Assembly (NCBI GenBank): GCA_007026445.1 | Contig: VDMD01000001.1 | Coordinates: 3,844,001 to 3,908,000 of the forward strand | Source of the DNA: Schizophyllum amplum | Taxonomy: Eukaryota; Basidiomycota; Agaricomycetes; Agaricales; Schizophyllaceae | Length of the DNA stretch: 64,000 nucleotides | Reading direction: 5' to 3' | Part shown: positions 1 to 10,903 of the stretch, one piece after another | Position numbering within the stretch: the first letter of the stretch is position 1 | Layout of the letters: the number at the start of each line of letters is the position of its first letter | Translations under genes and position numbers: made by a program | Notes under the pieces: generated by a model | Databases searched by the model: none | Told to the model about the DNA's origin: nothing | Seen by the model: the letters and a program-made list of their open reading frames with translations, nothing else

Positions 1-952
1 GCGTATTGGCCTGGTGGAGGGCGAGGAGCTCGTGCTGTGAGGTGTGGGTGAGCATGGGGGAGATACGAGTCAGCATCGGGGAGATATGAATCAGCATTCG
101 CGGGTCGAAGGTATTGTGGAAGGGGTTTTGGGGATTATACGAGTGAAGAAAAAAACGTACGCGGATCATGTAGTTGCCAGGCTTCAGGTTCGCCGGGATC
201 GTCGACGTCCACTCGAGCGTGTCGACGATGACACCGTTGCCCCACTCGCCTTTGCCGAGCTGTGTATACAGGAATTCTCGTTAGACCCCTACAGACCATC
301 AATAAAACACTCGAAAACGCACCGTCCCGCTCAACAGGCCCGCTTCATCGATCTTGAACCACTTCAGCGTCGCGCTGTTCACGCTGGAGCAATCACCGCC
401 GCAATCCGCCATGTACACCATGACGGGGCCTTCGCGGTGCGTCCACTGGTCCCACTGCGCGGTGATCTCGGCGCCGGCAGCGACGGTCGCTGTGAGCTGG
501 GCGCCGCTCGCGGAGCCGGCGTCGTTGCAGTGGATGGTCTGGGCAGTGGGTCAGTGACTAGTCGTCTCTGCGGGTGGATGAGGAGAGGAAGACTTACGGC
601 GTCAGCGGCATCCATGATGCTAAGAAGAGGGATCAGTGCTGTTGAAACAATGGGAAATGGCGAGCAGCGCTTACGGGTTGTAGGAGCCTGTGAGGATATG
701 AACATCCACGCAAGGACTTCAAAACGATGCAAGCACTCACTGTAGGGCCTCTCGATGGACGTCTGGCCAGATGCGACGTTGTACGGAGACCAACCTTGGT
801 ACAGCTCGCCTGCAAAGAGGATGAATCAGACTATGACTCCATGCAAAGAAAAAGCGCTGCACACCGTCGATGATGTACCGGTTGACACCGCCGTGCGCGG
901 CGGCGCTGGAGGCCAGGAAGGCGGCGACGAGAGTGGCGGTCAGGGCGAACAT
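1..952 (-). CDS. AA9 lytic polysaccharide monooxygenase (partial, 3' end outside window)
   Basis: Secreted copper enzyme that oxidatively cleaves cellulose-type polysaccharides. The start at 952 gives a 19-residue signal peptide ending SSAAA; the mature protein then begins HGGVNRYIIDG, so His1 can form the copper histidine brace. Exons read 865-952, 741-809, 675-687, 598-619, 323-538, 161-259 and 1-34 (cut by the window edge). The spliced protein has the family features YQGWSPYN, TIHCNDAG, an ADCGGDCSS stretch, LKWFKIDEAG, and GNYMIRHELLALHQ, which holds the second brace-region His. About 180 residues are visible of a usual 220-250 or more. Exons 3 and 4 are only 13 and 22 nt, yet every phase closes. 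A TATA-like GCATATAAGC lies near 1003-1012 on the minus strand. Family call is very secure; substrate and any C-terminal module cannot be seen. Confidence 0.93.
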
Positions 953-1643
953 TGTGTCTGAGGCTTGCCTTGCAGTACTGGTGAATAGCCCATAGCGCCA
1001 GGCTTATATGCAATACTGGTGTCGCCGCAAGGCCTCTTCAACTAGGCACGGAGAGCCTCTTCCTCGAGGCACCGAGGCGACGCGACTCAAGGAAGAATAT
1101 CAACGCAATTCATAGAAGGATTAACGTCGGAGGGCGTGCGGCCCCGACAGTCACGCGTGAAGCGCGCGAACTTGGAGGAAGAGACTCTGGGTCATTGTCG
1201 GGCGCATGTGATGTCAGCAGAAGAAGCGCTTCAGCGACCTCAGGGTTCCTTGTAGGCGGGAAAAAGAAATGCTGCGATGGTCCGAGGGCTGTGAGGACCG
1301 ACGAAAAGCCGTGATAATCATGGTAATCTGCGGGCGGAAGCCCGAGAGAGCAGAGAGGTAGAGCCGTGTATACAAATCGTATGCTTGTTGTGTAAAGATG
1401 GCTCGATAGGCAGGTACAGTCAGCCTTGATTAGGCAAGAAACGCACAGTACGAGCGACCGATCGAGGGCGAAGCCGAGCACGCCGAGTTCGAACATTGCG
1501 GCTCGCGATGAAGATAGTTCGGCAAAAGCCGTCCCACGCCGGTCGAACAAAGGCGTTACGCGGTCACATGATCCGTGGCACATCCTTTCAAACCATCGCC
1601 TCGTCGCTTTTCTGTCGCTCTCATTCTTGACAAACGAACAACG
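953..1643. other. Divergent intergenic region
   Basis: Lies between the start of the minus-strand AA9 gene and the start of the plus-strand securin-like gene, so it should hold both promoters. A TATA-like box for the AA9 gene is near 1003-1012. No supported coding exon or RNA gene is seen; open frames on both strands lack intron logic or recognisable domains. Confidence 0.6.
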
Positions 1644-3003
1644 ATGCTCGGCATTCGAGCTGGCCAGCTCGATCTTGATGGCGGGTACCAAGTTCCGCTT
1701 GCCACCAAGACTCCCGGAAAGAACAAGCGAGAGAACGCCATTCTTCCCGCGACCGTCCATGGCAAAGCGCGCACCCTCATCTCGCAAACACCCTATAAAC
1801 CAGGCACTATACGTGTGTGGTAGCTGTGGCTCCTTTTTGCATTGCTGACACGCTGATAGAGCCAGAGCGAGTGAAGGATGCGGGTACTAGAGTGACCAAG
1901 ACGCCGTTCGGCGACAAGACGCCCTTCCCGAATCGTCTGCGCCCACAGTTCTTCACGCCGTCACAGGATGGACCAAAGATACAGAAGCCGAGCTTTTTGC
2001 TTGAGGTCGTACCGGACGGAACGCCAGGGAGTGCGCTTCGCCCCAGCTCGACGCGCAAGAACATGCGTTCGCGGCGCAGCTCTACCAAGGCGTTCGAGAC
2101 GCCGATGAACAAGGGAAATCCGTGGGACGTGCTCGAGGATGACCTGATGTCTCCGGAGAACTCGGTCCAGGAGGTGGTCGAGGAGGAGGAGTTCGACTTT
2201 GATGAGGAGATCGAGTACATGCCGCCCAATACGCTTGGTGTGTGGCTAGCTTCGCAGTCTTGGATATGTACTGACGACGTGCCGCAGACCTCCCGTACGT
2301 GCCGCCGTTTGACTTTGAGATGCCAGACTACAAGAAAGTGGGCGCGGCGGTCACTGAGATCATGCACTCCTACGCCTACGAGGACACGGCGCCTCCTCCT
2401 GATCCCACGATCGACGAGAAGGACCTCATCGTACCCATGGAGCGCTTGCTGCCATTGGAGATCCCGGAGGACGAGGACGACCCCTTCGTCATGGCAAAAC
2501 AGAAACCAGTAGCTCCCGCTCCCAAGCCCGCTGGTCTCGCGCGCGCCGCCTCTGCGGCATCGTCGCGATTGCCGTCCACCTCCCGCGCTCCGAGCACGCT
2601 GCGAGGAACAGCGACGCACTCAAGGACTGCCAGCGCCACCACGACCCTCCCGCCCCGTCCAGCGACGGCCTCATCTATGCGGCGTCCCGCTCAGCCCACC
2701 CGCCCTGCGCCCCTTATGCGTGCGCGCTCTGGCACTGTCTCGACCGCCGCTCCCGCCACGAAACCGCGCTTGGCCGGCGTGGCGCCTGTCTCGCGGCGGC
2801 CCGTCGCGACGAACCTTGCTCCCGCGGATCGGACTCACGCACGCTCGGGATCGTTCGCCAGCACGCGATCGACGGTGCGCGTCACTGGCCCAGCGGGTCG
2901 CTTAACGAGCGGTGCGGCAGTAAAGAAGGTCCAGAAGGATGAGGATCCGTTCAAATTCGACATAAATGGGCCCATTGGGGAGGACTTCATGTTCGAGGTC
3001 TAG
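1644..3003 (+). CDS. Securin-like protein (separase inhibitor candidate)
   Basis: Exons 1644-1812, 1860-2237 and 2288-3003 give 420 residues with all phases closing. The N-terminal half is basic and Pro/Ser-rich with TKTPGK and FGDKTPFPNR-type motifs. The middle is acidic (VVEEEEFDFDEEIEYMPP), followed by LPYVPPFDFEMPDY, which resembles the acidic separase-binding segment of securins (EIE...PPFDF-like). The C-terminal third is an Ala/Ser/Arg/Thr-rich tail. Securins are poorly conserved, so this is family resemblance only. No clear KEN box is visible (the sequence has KREN), and no canonical RxxLxxxN destruction box was found, which weakens the call. If correct, the protein would hold separase inactive until anaphase. 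Alternative: an unrelated disordered nuclear protein. Confidence 0.5.
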
Positions 3004-3305
3004 CGCTTCGGGCGCCAGCACACAACCTACTACACCCTCTCTACTAAGGTCAGTCGACTAGTCTTTCTTTATTCTCTTGTGTACTATGGACTATGTGGTT
3101 CTCGTAACGAGTAGCGACGAATGCGTACGATGCGACACGATGGTGACGTTCACCCTGAACCTGCACGTAGTGGACGCGGTCACCTGCTCCAATCTTTCAG
3201 TCAAGCTTCAAGCCTCCCGCGCCTTGGGCCACCCTGTGATGGTGATCTTTCGTCAGACTTCACGGTGGTCATTACATGAGTCATCGCTTACGCTCTGCGG
3301 CCCCC

Positions 3306-3315
3306 TTTATATAAA
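3306..3315 (+). promoter_or_regulatory. TATA box of Con-6 gene 1
   Basis: TTTATATAAA lies 78-87 nt upstream of the ATG at 3393 and is followed by a C/A-rich leader. An AP-1/Gcn4-like TGAGTCA lies at about 3277-3284. Confidence 0.6.
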
Positions 3316-3392
3316 CCTGCTGAAAGACTTGGACCTCACTAGCATTTCGACCCCTCACCCACACCCACACCCAGCAACAACAGACTTCCACC

Positions 3393-3732
3393 ATGTCGCG
3401 TACGTAGACACCTCCATGCCAGCCGCTGCCAACAGCCGCTGACTTATCGTTACAGAGAACCAGAAAGGCATCGACATCGTTTCCCATGATGAGCACGCCG
3501 AGATCGACAACTTTGACGAGAACACGTCTGGTCAGAGCCGCATAGCTACGGGCGAGTCGAAGTCCGGGAAGGAGGAGGCGAACGTCGTGCGTGGGTACAA
3601 GGCGACGTTATCGAGTACGTTCTTGCTTCTTTGCCGGACATCGGCTGAGTACTGACTAGTGCAGACCCTCGCGTTGGAGAGGAGGCGAAAGAGCGCGCGC
3701 AGGAGTATCTTGAGCAGCACGGTGCTGCGTAG
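3393..3732 (+). CDS. Con-6 family protein, single-repeat form
   Basis: Small protein with one conidiation-specific protein 6 (Con-6) repeat. Exons 3393-3399, 3456-3614 and 3665-3732 give 77 residues. The first coding exon is only 7 nt (ATGTCGC), so the N-terminus is MSQNQKGID. The C-terminal repeat reads GYKATLSNPRVGEEAKERAQ and ends YLEQHGAA. Most family members carry two such repeats; here the first is absent, although the intron positions match the last introns of the two paralogs at 7204 and 25351. Con-6 was first described as a conidiation-induced Neurospora protein; its biochemical role is unknown, and a stress or dormancy role is only inference. Confidence 0.88.
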
Positions 3733-4450
3733 ACGGTCGTGTAGATTCGACGAAGCAGCGTCAGGGAAGCAGATTGGACCAATATTGTAACATATCAGCC
3801 TGGCCATCAGAGCAACAGATTCTTGCAGAAGTATGGAATGAGCCCGTAAAAGAACGTAGCGTGCTACTTACAGAGGCGGCAGGTAAGACATCGAGGTCGA
3901 GCGTGCAGGCCGGTAAGAGCGTCGGACAATAGGACCAAACTGAGTCAGATAATGTTGCCCTTCTCGAGTCGGCCAGTCATGTCAAGTCGACTGATCGTCC
4001 TGTGTCTTAGCCACCTTCGATATCTGCGCGCTCTGTAGCTCTTTCCCAGGTGAATCGGGTTTTACCGCTTTACCTGTGGTGGCGCCTTGACCTACCATCA
4101 GTAGCGATCAGGTAGCGACACTGTGACCAAGCTGTGATGTGCCACAGCCTCTCTGGAATCCGCCGAGGTGACGCGTCGCCTCCATCACCACGATGGACGT
4201 CTGGTCAAGCGCTGGGACCATCCGCAGGCGCGCACCTCATGCTTCCAAGCCAAAAAACTCGCATTATGACCAGGGGCATGCTTCGCGCCTTCCTTTTCCG
4301 GAGGACAATCCACACGTGTACGGGCGTTCCATATGGTCGCTGAACTGCTGTGCACAGTTCAATATGAACCTGGTCCATCCTTTTTGGCCTTGAGATAGCG
4401 CTGTGACCGGTGAGCTTGACTCATGGCCTCGCTTTGTCCTGCATCTGGCG
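3733..4450. other. Intergenic region upstream of ZF1
   Basis: No supported gene. The sequence around 4296-4345 (GGAGGACAATCC, then TTCCATATGG) resembles elements found upstream of the minus-strand genes F and G described below. Confidence 0.5.
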
Positions 4451-4458
4451 TATATAAG
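4451..4458 (+). promoter_or_regulatory. TATA box of ZF1
   Basis: CATCTGGCGTATATAAGGAG surrounds the box, about 100 nt upstream of the ATG at 4554. The paralog ZF2 has a near-identical core on the minus strand (CTCTGGCGTATAAGAGCGG near 34701-34723), so the core promoter was retained after duplication. Confidence 0.65.
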
Positions 4459-4553
4459 GAGCGCTTGCCACGGCGGTACTTCCCCCAACTCAACCAACCA
4501 CTTCCAAAGCCACTCATCGAGTATTCGAACTTGCCACATATCCAGCATTCATC

Positions 4554-6381
4554 ATGGGTCCCATCTTCGGTACTTCCAAGGAGTCCATCCCCTACCTGCA
4601 CAATGGGGAGGTCACCACCCTCTACGTCGACCATGTGGACATCGTCAAGGCGCAGGTCCTAGTGTCCAGGATTCGAAAGCCAGACTCTGTGCCGGCGCGG
4701 CCTGTGTTATTCCGTGGCAAACAGCTTCTTGAAGTCATCAACAACTTTTACCCGACCTCCGCCGCCGAGATCACTGCACTTCGCCTGCAACTCCTCACGG
4801 ACCGTGTCAAGCTCGCCCTGAAGCGTGGGCAGCTGTACACGGCCGAAGCCAGGTTGTTCCAGGTGAGCGCCACCGTGTAGCATGTAACACCGGTGCTTAC
4901 GCACTTCAAAGCTCGTCTTTCAGGCGCTTCCGCCGAGTGTTTTCGACCAACTTAGCAAGAACAAGTACTCCGCTACCGACATGTTTGCTCCCTACATGAA
5001 CGTTGCGGATCATGGGGCCTGGGGCGTCGAGGACATGAGACATGTTATTCAGAACCCCACGTACAATATCGTCGACCTCCAGGACCAGATCCCTAAGGAC
5101 GCGGGCACCACCTTCTACCCCTGCCGTAGCGCCGCTGCCGAAACAGCTACCGGCCTCCCTCAGATACGCGCTGCTTCCCCTACCTCCTCCGTGTCTTCCG
5201 CCGACACTTTCACCAACATCCCCATGACCACTCCGCGCTCTGCCTTCTCAGAGATCCCTCCCATTCCGTCTATCCCGAAGGGCAAGAAGCGGGCCGCGCC
5301 TGATGCTTTTGACGCGGATGACAACGAGCGCCTCCGCAAGCGCGCGCGCGACTTCGAGTGCGAGACCGCGCAAGACGGCAGCGAGCTTCCCGGAGGGCAT
5401 CGGCGCACCTATGTAGAGTTCTTGCCCGACACGATGCCCGCTGAAGAGGGCACGTACAAGTGGACGACGACCGGCGAACTGCATCCCCGTCCAGTGCGCT
5501 ATCGCATGAAGAAGCCGCACACGAAGGAGCCTGAGGTGCACAAGGGGGACGACTCGAACTTCCCGGAGTCGTACGACTTCGACTCGGCGACGTTTTCGAC
5601 GGTGATAGACGTCGCGATGTGGGGCAGCACGAAGGGCAAGAAGCGCGGCGCCCCCGACGACGAGGAGGAGGAGGACAAGCAGGAACGTCTGCGCAAGCGC
5701 GCGCGCGGGGCGGAGGAATGGCTCCACGAGGATGAGGAGGGCGAGGGCGGCCCCTCAGCGGCCTCTTCCTCCGGATCTGCCCGCGTACGCCCTGCCACTC
5801 CTGCGAACCGCCGCAACGCGAAGCCCGCCCACCGTGTGCGCTTCTCTAGCTCCCCTACCACCATCCCCAGCCCCGATGCTATCCCAGGTCTCGACCCCAC
5901 CCCGGCCACCGCTGCTGTCCCCGCAGAGCCCCTCCTTGGGAGCGACCTCGACCTCCCACCTGCCATCCAGCGTCGCATCCGCGCCCCGGGCATGCGCGGC
6001 CACGTCAACCTCGGCACCGACAATTCCCCCCATTACGGCGCGTGCAGCATCTGCAACGAGAAGACGTACGGCGCAGCCGATATCTCGCGCCACATTCTCA
6101 AGCACTTTCGGTGGGCGTCCGACGGGTGCAAGCCCGGTGGTTCGAATGGCGGCCTGTTCCACTGCGCCCAGTGCGGACGAGGGTTCTCGGGAGTGGAGAG
6201 GCTGAGGTCCCACTTCAAGAAGTTCGGGCATACGGGGGATGTGAAGCCGGTCTGCCGAAAGGAGGTGAGTGTTCTATGAGAGCTTGAACTGCACGGATGT
6301 TGACGACCTCCGCAGATGCTTGTGCAAACCCCGGGCTGGGGCTGGATGCACGTGAACTTTGAGATCCACGCCGACGACTAA
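4554..6381 (+). CDS. Two-finger C2H2-type zinc-finger protein, paralog 1 (ZF1)
   Basis: Exons 4554-4862, 4924-6264 and 6316-6381 encode 571 residues, both introns phase 0. The N-terminal ~100 residues form a compact region of unknown fold (EVTTLYVDHVDI, EITALRLQLLTDRVK). Next come GAWGVEDMRHVI and a long Ser/Pro-rich and acidic linker. Two similar basic blocks occur in the linker, GKKRAAPD...ERLRKRARD at about residue 222 and GKKRGAPD...ERLRKRARG at about 341, likely nuclear localisation signals. The C-terminus has two zinc-finger motifs: CSICNEKTYGAADISRHILKH (about 478) and CAQCGRGF...RLRSHFKKFGH (about 517). The protein ends HVNFEIHADD. A full-length paralog lies at 32785-34589. Probably a nuclear DNA-binding protein; targets unknown. 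Confidence 0.85.
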
Positions 6382-7106
6382 TCTGAATTCTAGCTGTGAT
6401 ACATGTTTACCTCCCTCTCCTGTCTCGTTTCTGATCGTATCCTTACAACTCACTTCTAATCCTCCTTGTCTTTGTGTTCTTCATACCTTTGGACCGTTTC
6501 GCCTTTGCACTATGTACACTTCTCTTCACGTTAGATGTTCCGGCGCGCTACCTTATATTCGCTTCTAATCCTTTTCATGACTCGGTTTTGTTTGTTGTCC
6601 GCTTTTTGATACTCCTTTCTGCGTTCAGCTCCAATAAATTGCTCCCGCAGCAGCTTATGCGCGCGGTTATCATCATACATCGAGTGATCCAGACACACGC
6701 ACGGATGCAGCATGGAGACGAACTGAATGTTTGCTCTTGTTTACATCTATAGGTCCATCCGTCATGGAGCGTTGGAGCGTTCGGCAACTACTCCAAAATA
6801 TACAGCTTCCTTTGCTCGCGCAGACCTACCTATGTGCCCGCCGACGATGCAAGGATGGCGTTACGCGGTCACCTGTGGTCAACTGGAGCGTCGCGTCGCG
6901 TGAGGTCTGCATGGGATTCGCCTTTGACCACCCTTTGACTCAGACTTGACGCAGCCTCAGCGCATGATTTCGTCATTTTATACAGAACGCAATGCCGGCA
7001 TCGGCAGCGGCGAGCGTCGCCCAAAAACCCAACAAAAATCTTTATGATGCTCGCTGTGTGTCATTCCTAGAGTCACTACTGACGCGAAGCGGAGGGAGAC
7101 GGTAAG
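6382..7106. other. Intergenic region, 3' of ZF1 and 5' of Con-6 gene 2
   Basis: T-rich 3' flank followed by a promoter-like stretch. No supported coding exon is seen. Confidence 0.5.
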
Positions 7107-7113
7107 TATATAA
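7107..7113 (+). promoter_or_regulatory. TATA box of Con-6 gene 2
   Basis: TATATAA 97 nt before the ATG. The context GTATATAACC is shared with Con-6 gene 3 (25257-25263), and both lie just downstream of TGACGC motifs. Confidence 0.65.
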
Positions 7114-7203
7114 CCAAGTGGACAGGCGTCGTAGGCCGCTGAACCGTCACTTCACTGCACATCACTCTAACAAACCTTTGACCATCAACCAGAACAGAAC
7201 ATC

Positions 7204-7758
7204 ATGTCTCGTAAATTGTCGTCGAGCTTCATACTGTCGCAAAAGCTGACCGTCCGCACAGAGGGCAAGAACCCCGACCGCGTCGCTGCCGGCCTCAAGG
7301 CCACCATCAACAACCCGAACGTCGGCGAGGAAGCGAAGGACTCCGCGTCCGAGCGCCTACGCGAAATGGGCGCCGACCAGCCCCGTTCAAGTGCGTTGCT
7401 CTTGCTCTCGCCACTGGGCTTTCCGGATACTCACGAGCTCTGCAGCGGCGAAGTCGGACTACACGCGCGGCGTTGACGCTGAGGACGTCGACGACGAGTA
7501 TGTGCCCGGCCGCGACGAGGAGCGTACCGGTCTGAGCGATTACACGGAGGAGCCGAGTCGCGGGGTAGCGACGGGATCGACGGCAGGGTCAGGCAAGGAC
7601 GAGGGCAATGTCATCCGCGGTTACAAGGCCACGCTCCATAGTGAGTCGGAGCACAGTGCGAGGTGTACGATGCTGACAAGGTCACTGCAGATCCTCGTGT
7701 CAGCGATGAGGCTAAGGACCGCGCCCAAGAATACCTGGAGGAGCACGGCGCCGCATGA
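7204..7758 (+). CDS. Con-6 family protein, two-repeat form (paralog 2)
   Basis: Exons 7204-7210, 7262-7390, 7446-7640 and 7691-7758 encode 132 residues. Reading straight through intron 1 (7211-7261) is possible without a stop, but splicing gives MSQGKNPDRVAAGLKATINN, which matches the other two Con-6 genes, so the 7-nt first exon is preferred. Repeat 1 is GLKATINNPNVGEEAKDSAS; repeat 2 is GYKATLHNPRVSDEAKDRAQ with the C-terminus EYLEEHGAA. An acidic linker (about residues 48-85) separates them. Exon-intron structure is identical to gene 3 at 25351. Function of the family is unknown. Confidence 0.9.
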
Positions 7759-8527
7759 GCTTCCAAACGTCGGATACGAGGATCAAGTGTAGAAGTAACC
7801 ACCTATTTTGTTGTACCATATCACCTGGACCGCGGAGTCTCGACTAATGCACGACTTTCTTGAAGAATTTGCGAGCGCGTCGCATGAGGTTGCATGTTAC
7901 CAATCAAGGCCAGCGGCACGGAGCTCTGGAAGGAGCTGTAGAGCGCAGGGAGACCCGTCCAGAGACGCGTAGTGAACGTTCAGAGGAAAGGAGGAAGCCA
8001 AGAGTGCGCTGGTAAGCCTCGGGGACGGTGCGCATTCATAGCAGGCAGGTGGTGGGGTGGTGGTGGGAGAAACTCAGAGAAAGACGCCGAGACGGCGGAG
8101 AAATATTATACGCACGTGCTGAGGTGTTACGTTTCGTCACTCTCAGCTTTCGTCCGGCCGTCACAGCCGTTGAACGTGTCGTGATGCCGAGCGCGGCCAG
8201 CTGCAAAACTGCTTTCTGTATTCCATTTTGGTCGCAGACCCACGATGGCCTCCAGCTTCTTACCTCCCTGTATCTCCTGCGGGGCTTAAACGTCAGTGGA
8301 CCGTGGTCTTTTGCAGACTACGATCGGCGCACTGCCGGCAACGGCGAGGGCGACACGGAAACAGCCAACATGAAGGACATGACAGTTCATCGATACACTC
8401 AACTGCTTATCGTGCGGCTCAAAGAGACCTCTGCGCGCCTACGCGCAAGGCGCATCTTATCGGCTTGTGTGGCGCGTCGGACGCGGCCGGCGCCAGGCCG
8501 TCCATAAAGGGTAAGTCTCATACCTTT
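7759..8527. other. Intergenic region
   Basis: Between Con-6 gene 2 and the CACTA-like element. Open frames at about 8028-8557 show no domain or splicing logic; no gene is supported. Confidence 0.5.
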
Positions 8528-8530
8528 TGT
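8528..8530. repeat. Target-site duplication, left copy (TGT)
   Basis: TGT immediately before the CACTG terminus; the matching copy is 10034-10036. Confidence 0.65.
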
Positions 8531-10033
8531 CACTGTGGACCCGAAGTATGGTTATAGTCACCCAGAAAACCACCCAAATACTCGGTTACAATCACTTGAG
8601 AATCCAGTTCGGATAACCCGTCCCACCGGGCATCCACCGAATTATTGGGTGAATACGTATGGGTGAAAGACGGGTGAACGACATGGTGAAGATAGGGTAG
8701 TTCAAACCAGGCATTTGTCCGTTTTCACCCAACGTCGTTGCCCTGCGTTTTCACCGGGAAACTTGGTTGAGGTTTATTGCCACCCAAAAACACGGTGATT
8801 ACAGGAAGCCATGTAGAACGTTACTCTGTCTATGGCCATTGATCAATTGCCTCTTACTTCCAGCACTCCCTGCAGACCTAAAACGGAGACAACCTGGACT
8901 GGACGGGGGTGGGGCAGAGGGCTGAGCCGGAGCCTGGACGTGGGCAGGGCTGGAAGGTGGGACTAGTAGGAGCAGAGCCGGGGGCTGACTGGGGGGGGGG
9001 GATTGGACAGGAGGTTGCGCGCGCGGGGGCTGAGCGAGTGCCACAGTGAGCTGTGCATTGAGCTACGCCTGCGAAGACGATATGGTCGCTGCAAGTGAGA
9101 AGTGAGTGAATGTACACTATCTGTTGACAACGACGTACCTTGACACCAACTAGGCATTAGCCGACGCGGGAGGTTGATTCACGATTCGACTGGGCCCGCA
9201 ATGGAAACGGGAGCAGCAGCGCCCGCGGCAATGAGAGCTTGAACGGCTGTGACGGCTGATGCTTTCAGCAGCGCCGTAGGAGCCGACACCGGGGAGCCCT
9301 CCAGGAGCAAGCTGACGCGGCCGAGTGGTCAGCTGTCGACTCCAATGCTAACAAGCCGCTCGACTTACTAGACAATAGTTTACGAGACTACGCTCGACAC
9401 CGACGAGCCGCCAGTCGACGCGGCGGACACGGCGCCACTGCCAAACCCGCCCCTGCCTGCCTTCGACTGCCCATGCCGATTCGCCTGCCCGCCTACGCGG
9501 CTACGCCACGTCTACAGCCTTCTTGACGGCTTCCTGGATACTGGTGTGGCCTGCTTGACGGGCTCCGGCAACACGCTGTCCGCGGGTTGGGCAGCGGACG
9601 GGTCCGCGGTCTTGAGCTGGCGAGCGCGTCGATACGCGCCATTCTGGAACGACGGGGGCTGATGCTTGACAGAGCTGTGAGACCGGCAAGAAGAGAGTAC
9701 GAAGAGGCGGTCACATCTTCATACGTTCAGCCTCGCGGAGACTCAGGGCCGTTGAGCGATGGTGGACAGAAGCGAGCAAGACGCGAGACGGACTTAGAGT
9801 TTTTGGGAAGATGGCGCCACGTCAGCTCACGTGATCTTGACAATAACCTGCGCAGCGACTCCGAGTGAATGAATTCACCCGCCCGAACTCAGGTGCAAAT
9901 CACCCGTGCAAAAGTCACCCTCCCTTCACCCTCCCTTCACCCTATAGCTAGGTGAATAGTGTCTATCACCCGATTATAGGGTAGTGGCACGGTGACTGCA
10001 TGGTGACCGTAACCCAACGCTGGGTCCACAGTG
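8531..10033. mobile_element. Non-autonomous CACTA-like DNA transposon (1503 bp)
   Basis: Both ends begin CACTGTGGACCC when read inward, followed on each side by a GGTTA...GTCACC block. The element is flanked by a 3-bp duplication TGT (8528-8530 and 10034-10036). A CACTG terminus with a 3-bp duplication is typical of the CACTA/CMC group, which includes the Plavaka elements common in Agaricomycetes. The subterminal ~270 bp on the left and ~200 bp on the right are packed with GGGTGAA / TTCACCC motifs in both orientations, like transposase-binding subterminal repeats. No transposase is recognisable inside. The core (about 8800-9860) is GC-rich and contains a coding-like stretch at 9372-9662. Superfamily assignment is inferred from the ends alone. 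Confidence 0.75.
9372..9662 (+). pseudogene. Coding-like exon fragment inside the CACTA-like element
   Basis: An intron 3' end appears to precede it: TGCTAAC branch-point consensus at about 9345 and CTTACTAG ending at 9371. The open frame from 9372 begins TIVYETTLDTDEPPVDAADT and continues through FDCPCRFACPPTRLRHVYSL before a stop at 9660-9662. Codons in the first two thirds end mostly in C or G, as in real genes here. No ATG or full gene context is found. It may be a captured host-gene fragment or a remnant of an element gene. Family not recognised. Confidence 0.35.
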
Positions 10034-10036
10034 TGT
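10034..10036. repeat. Target-site duplication, right copy (TGT)
   Basis: TGT immediately after the CAGTG terminus; pairs with 8528-8530. Confidence 0.65.
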
Positions 10037-10893
10037 TCAACCCATGGAGCTCTGGAGTCTGAAGTGTGGCGAAAGGGATTCAGATGCGATGATGACTTCG
10101 AGTTGCATTGAACTTCAGTAAGAAGACACGCTTTTCAATTCCAGTTCCCGCGCCGAATATCATGTCCTCCTCTTGATTAATGACGGTCGCCCCTCGTAGT
10201 CTCCAAGGCGCCCCTCGACAGGACGCGGCGTCGCGGACAACGACGAGGGTGACGGAAGCATGGATAGAAACTGAGACGAAGCGCGGCGCACGTCGCCTCA
10301 AAGACGGGTTCGCTCGTGAAGGACGCGCCTTCTGAGCGACAAGAGATCATCGATCATCATGGCATAAGTAGTCGCGGTGAGGCATGCACCTGTTCTCCTC
10401 CGCATCGTAACATCTGACGCGTCCAGATGTGATAGTGGCAACTTTAGGAAGGCTCACGCAGAGGCATGCGTACCTCATGTTCTACAACGTATCCGATCCC
10501 GTGATGTTTTGTTTCTGTGAATGAAAAGGTGTTCAAGGTTCGTGAAGTGCCAATCATCGAACTGCGAGCCACTCACGTAAAAGCTGAAGCTTATAGAGAA
10601 TCAGTGTATACACTCGACATGTCGCCAGCGTACTTCGAAGCCCTGACTCTCGACTTTGCGGTCCTACCCAAGCGCAGTCGATGCATGGACATGCATGGAC
10701 CCGGACACAAACAAGGTCACAGCACGCACGATCATCCCCTAGCGCCAGTTCGGCGCGTGCGCCCAATCGTTGAACGTCGTTCAAGTGCCCGGCATCGATG
10801 AAGAATCTGATTGGCATTAAGCGCCGGCGACTTAGCCATGCTTCAGACGATGCTACCCCCGGATCACCGGGAATGGTCCCGATCGCAGGACCG
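10037..10893. other. Intergenic region
   Basis: No supported gene. A short duplication of ATGCATGGAC occurs at about 10682-10700. Confidence 0.5.
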
Positions 10894-10903
10894 CCATTGT
10901 TCG
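10894..10903 (+). promoter_or_regulatory. CCATTGTTCG element upstream of the 11229 gene
   Basis: The reverse complement is CGAACAATGG, exactly the element found upstream of minus-strand genes D, E and G. ACAATG/CATTGT is the core bound by Sox/HMG-box proteins. It lies about 130 nt upstream of the TATA box (TATATAAGG near 11025). Confidence 0.45.

Noticed and set aside
5248..6231. Several long minus-strand frames over ZF1
   Set aside because: Antisense shadows with Arg/Gly/Ala bias; no domains.
7211..7261. Continuous reading of Con-6 gene 2 without its first intron
   Set aside because: In frame, but both paralogs need the 7-nt exon, and splicing restores the shared MSQ start.
8028..8557. Two overlapping open frames before the CACTA-like element
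   Set aside because: No recognisable domain, no codon bias and no splice logic.
8799..9044. Pro-rich minus-strand frame inside the CACTA-like element
   Set aside because: Reflects a G-rich low-complexity tract (poly-G near 8990-9001), not a credible protein.
9309..9370. tRNA-like start (GACGCGGCCGAGTGGTCAG) inside the CACTA-like element
   Set aside because: Resembles a Ser/Leu tRNA A box, but no B box or acceptor pairing follows.
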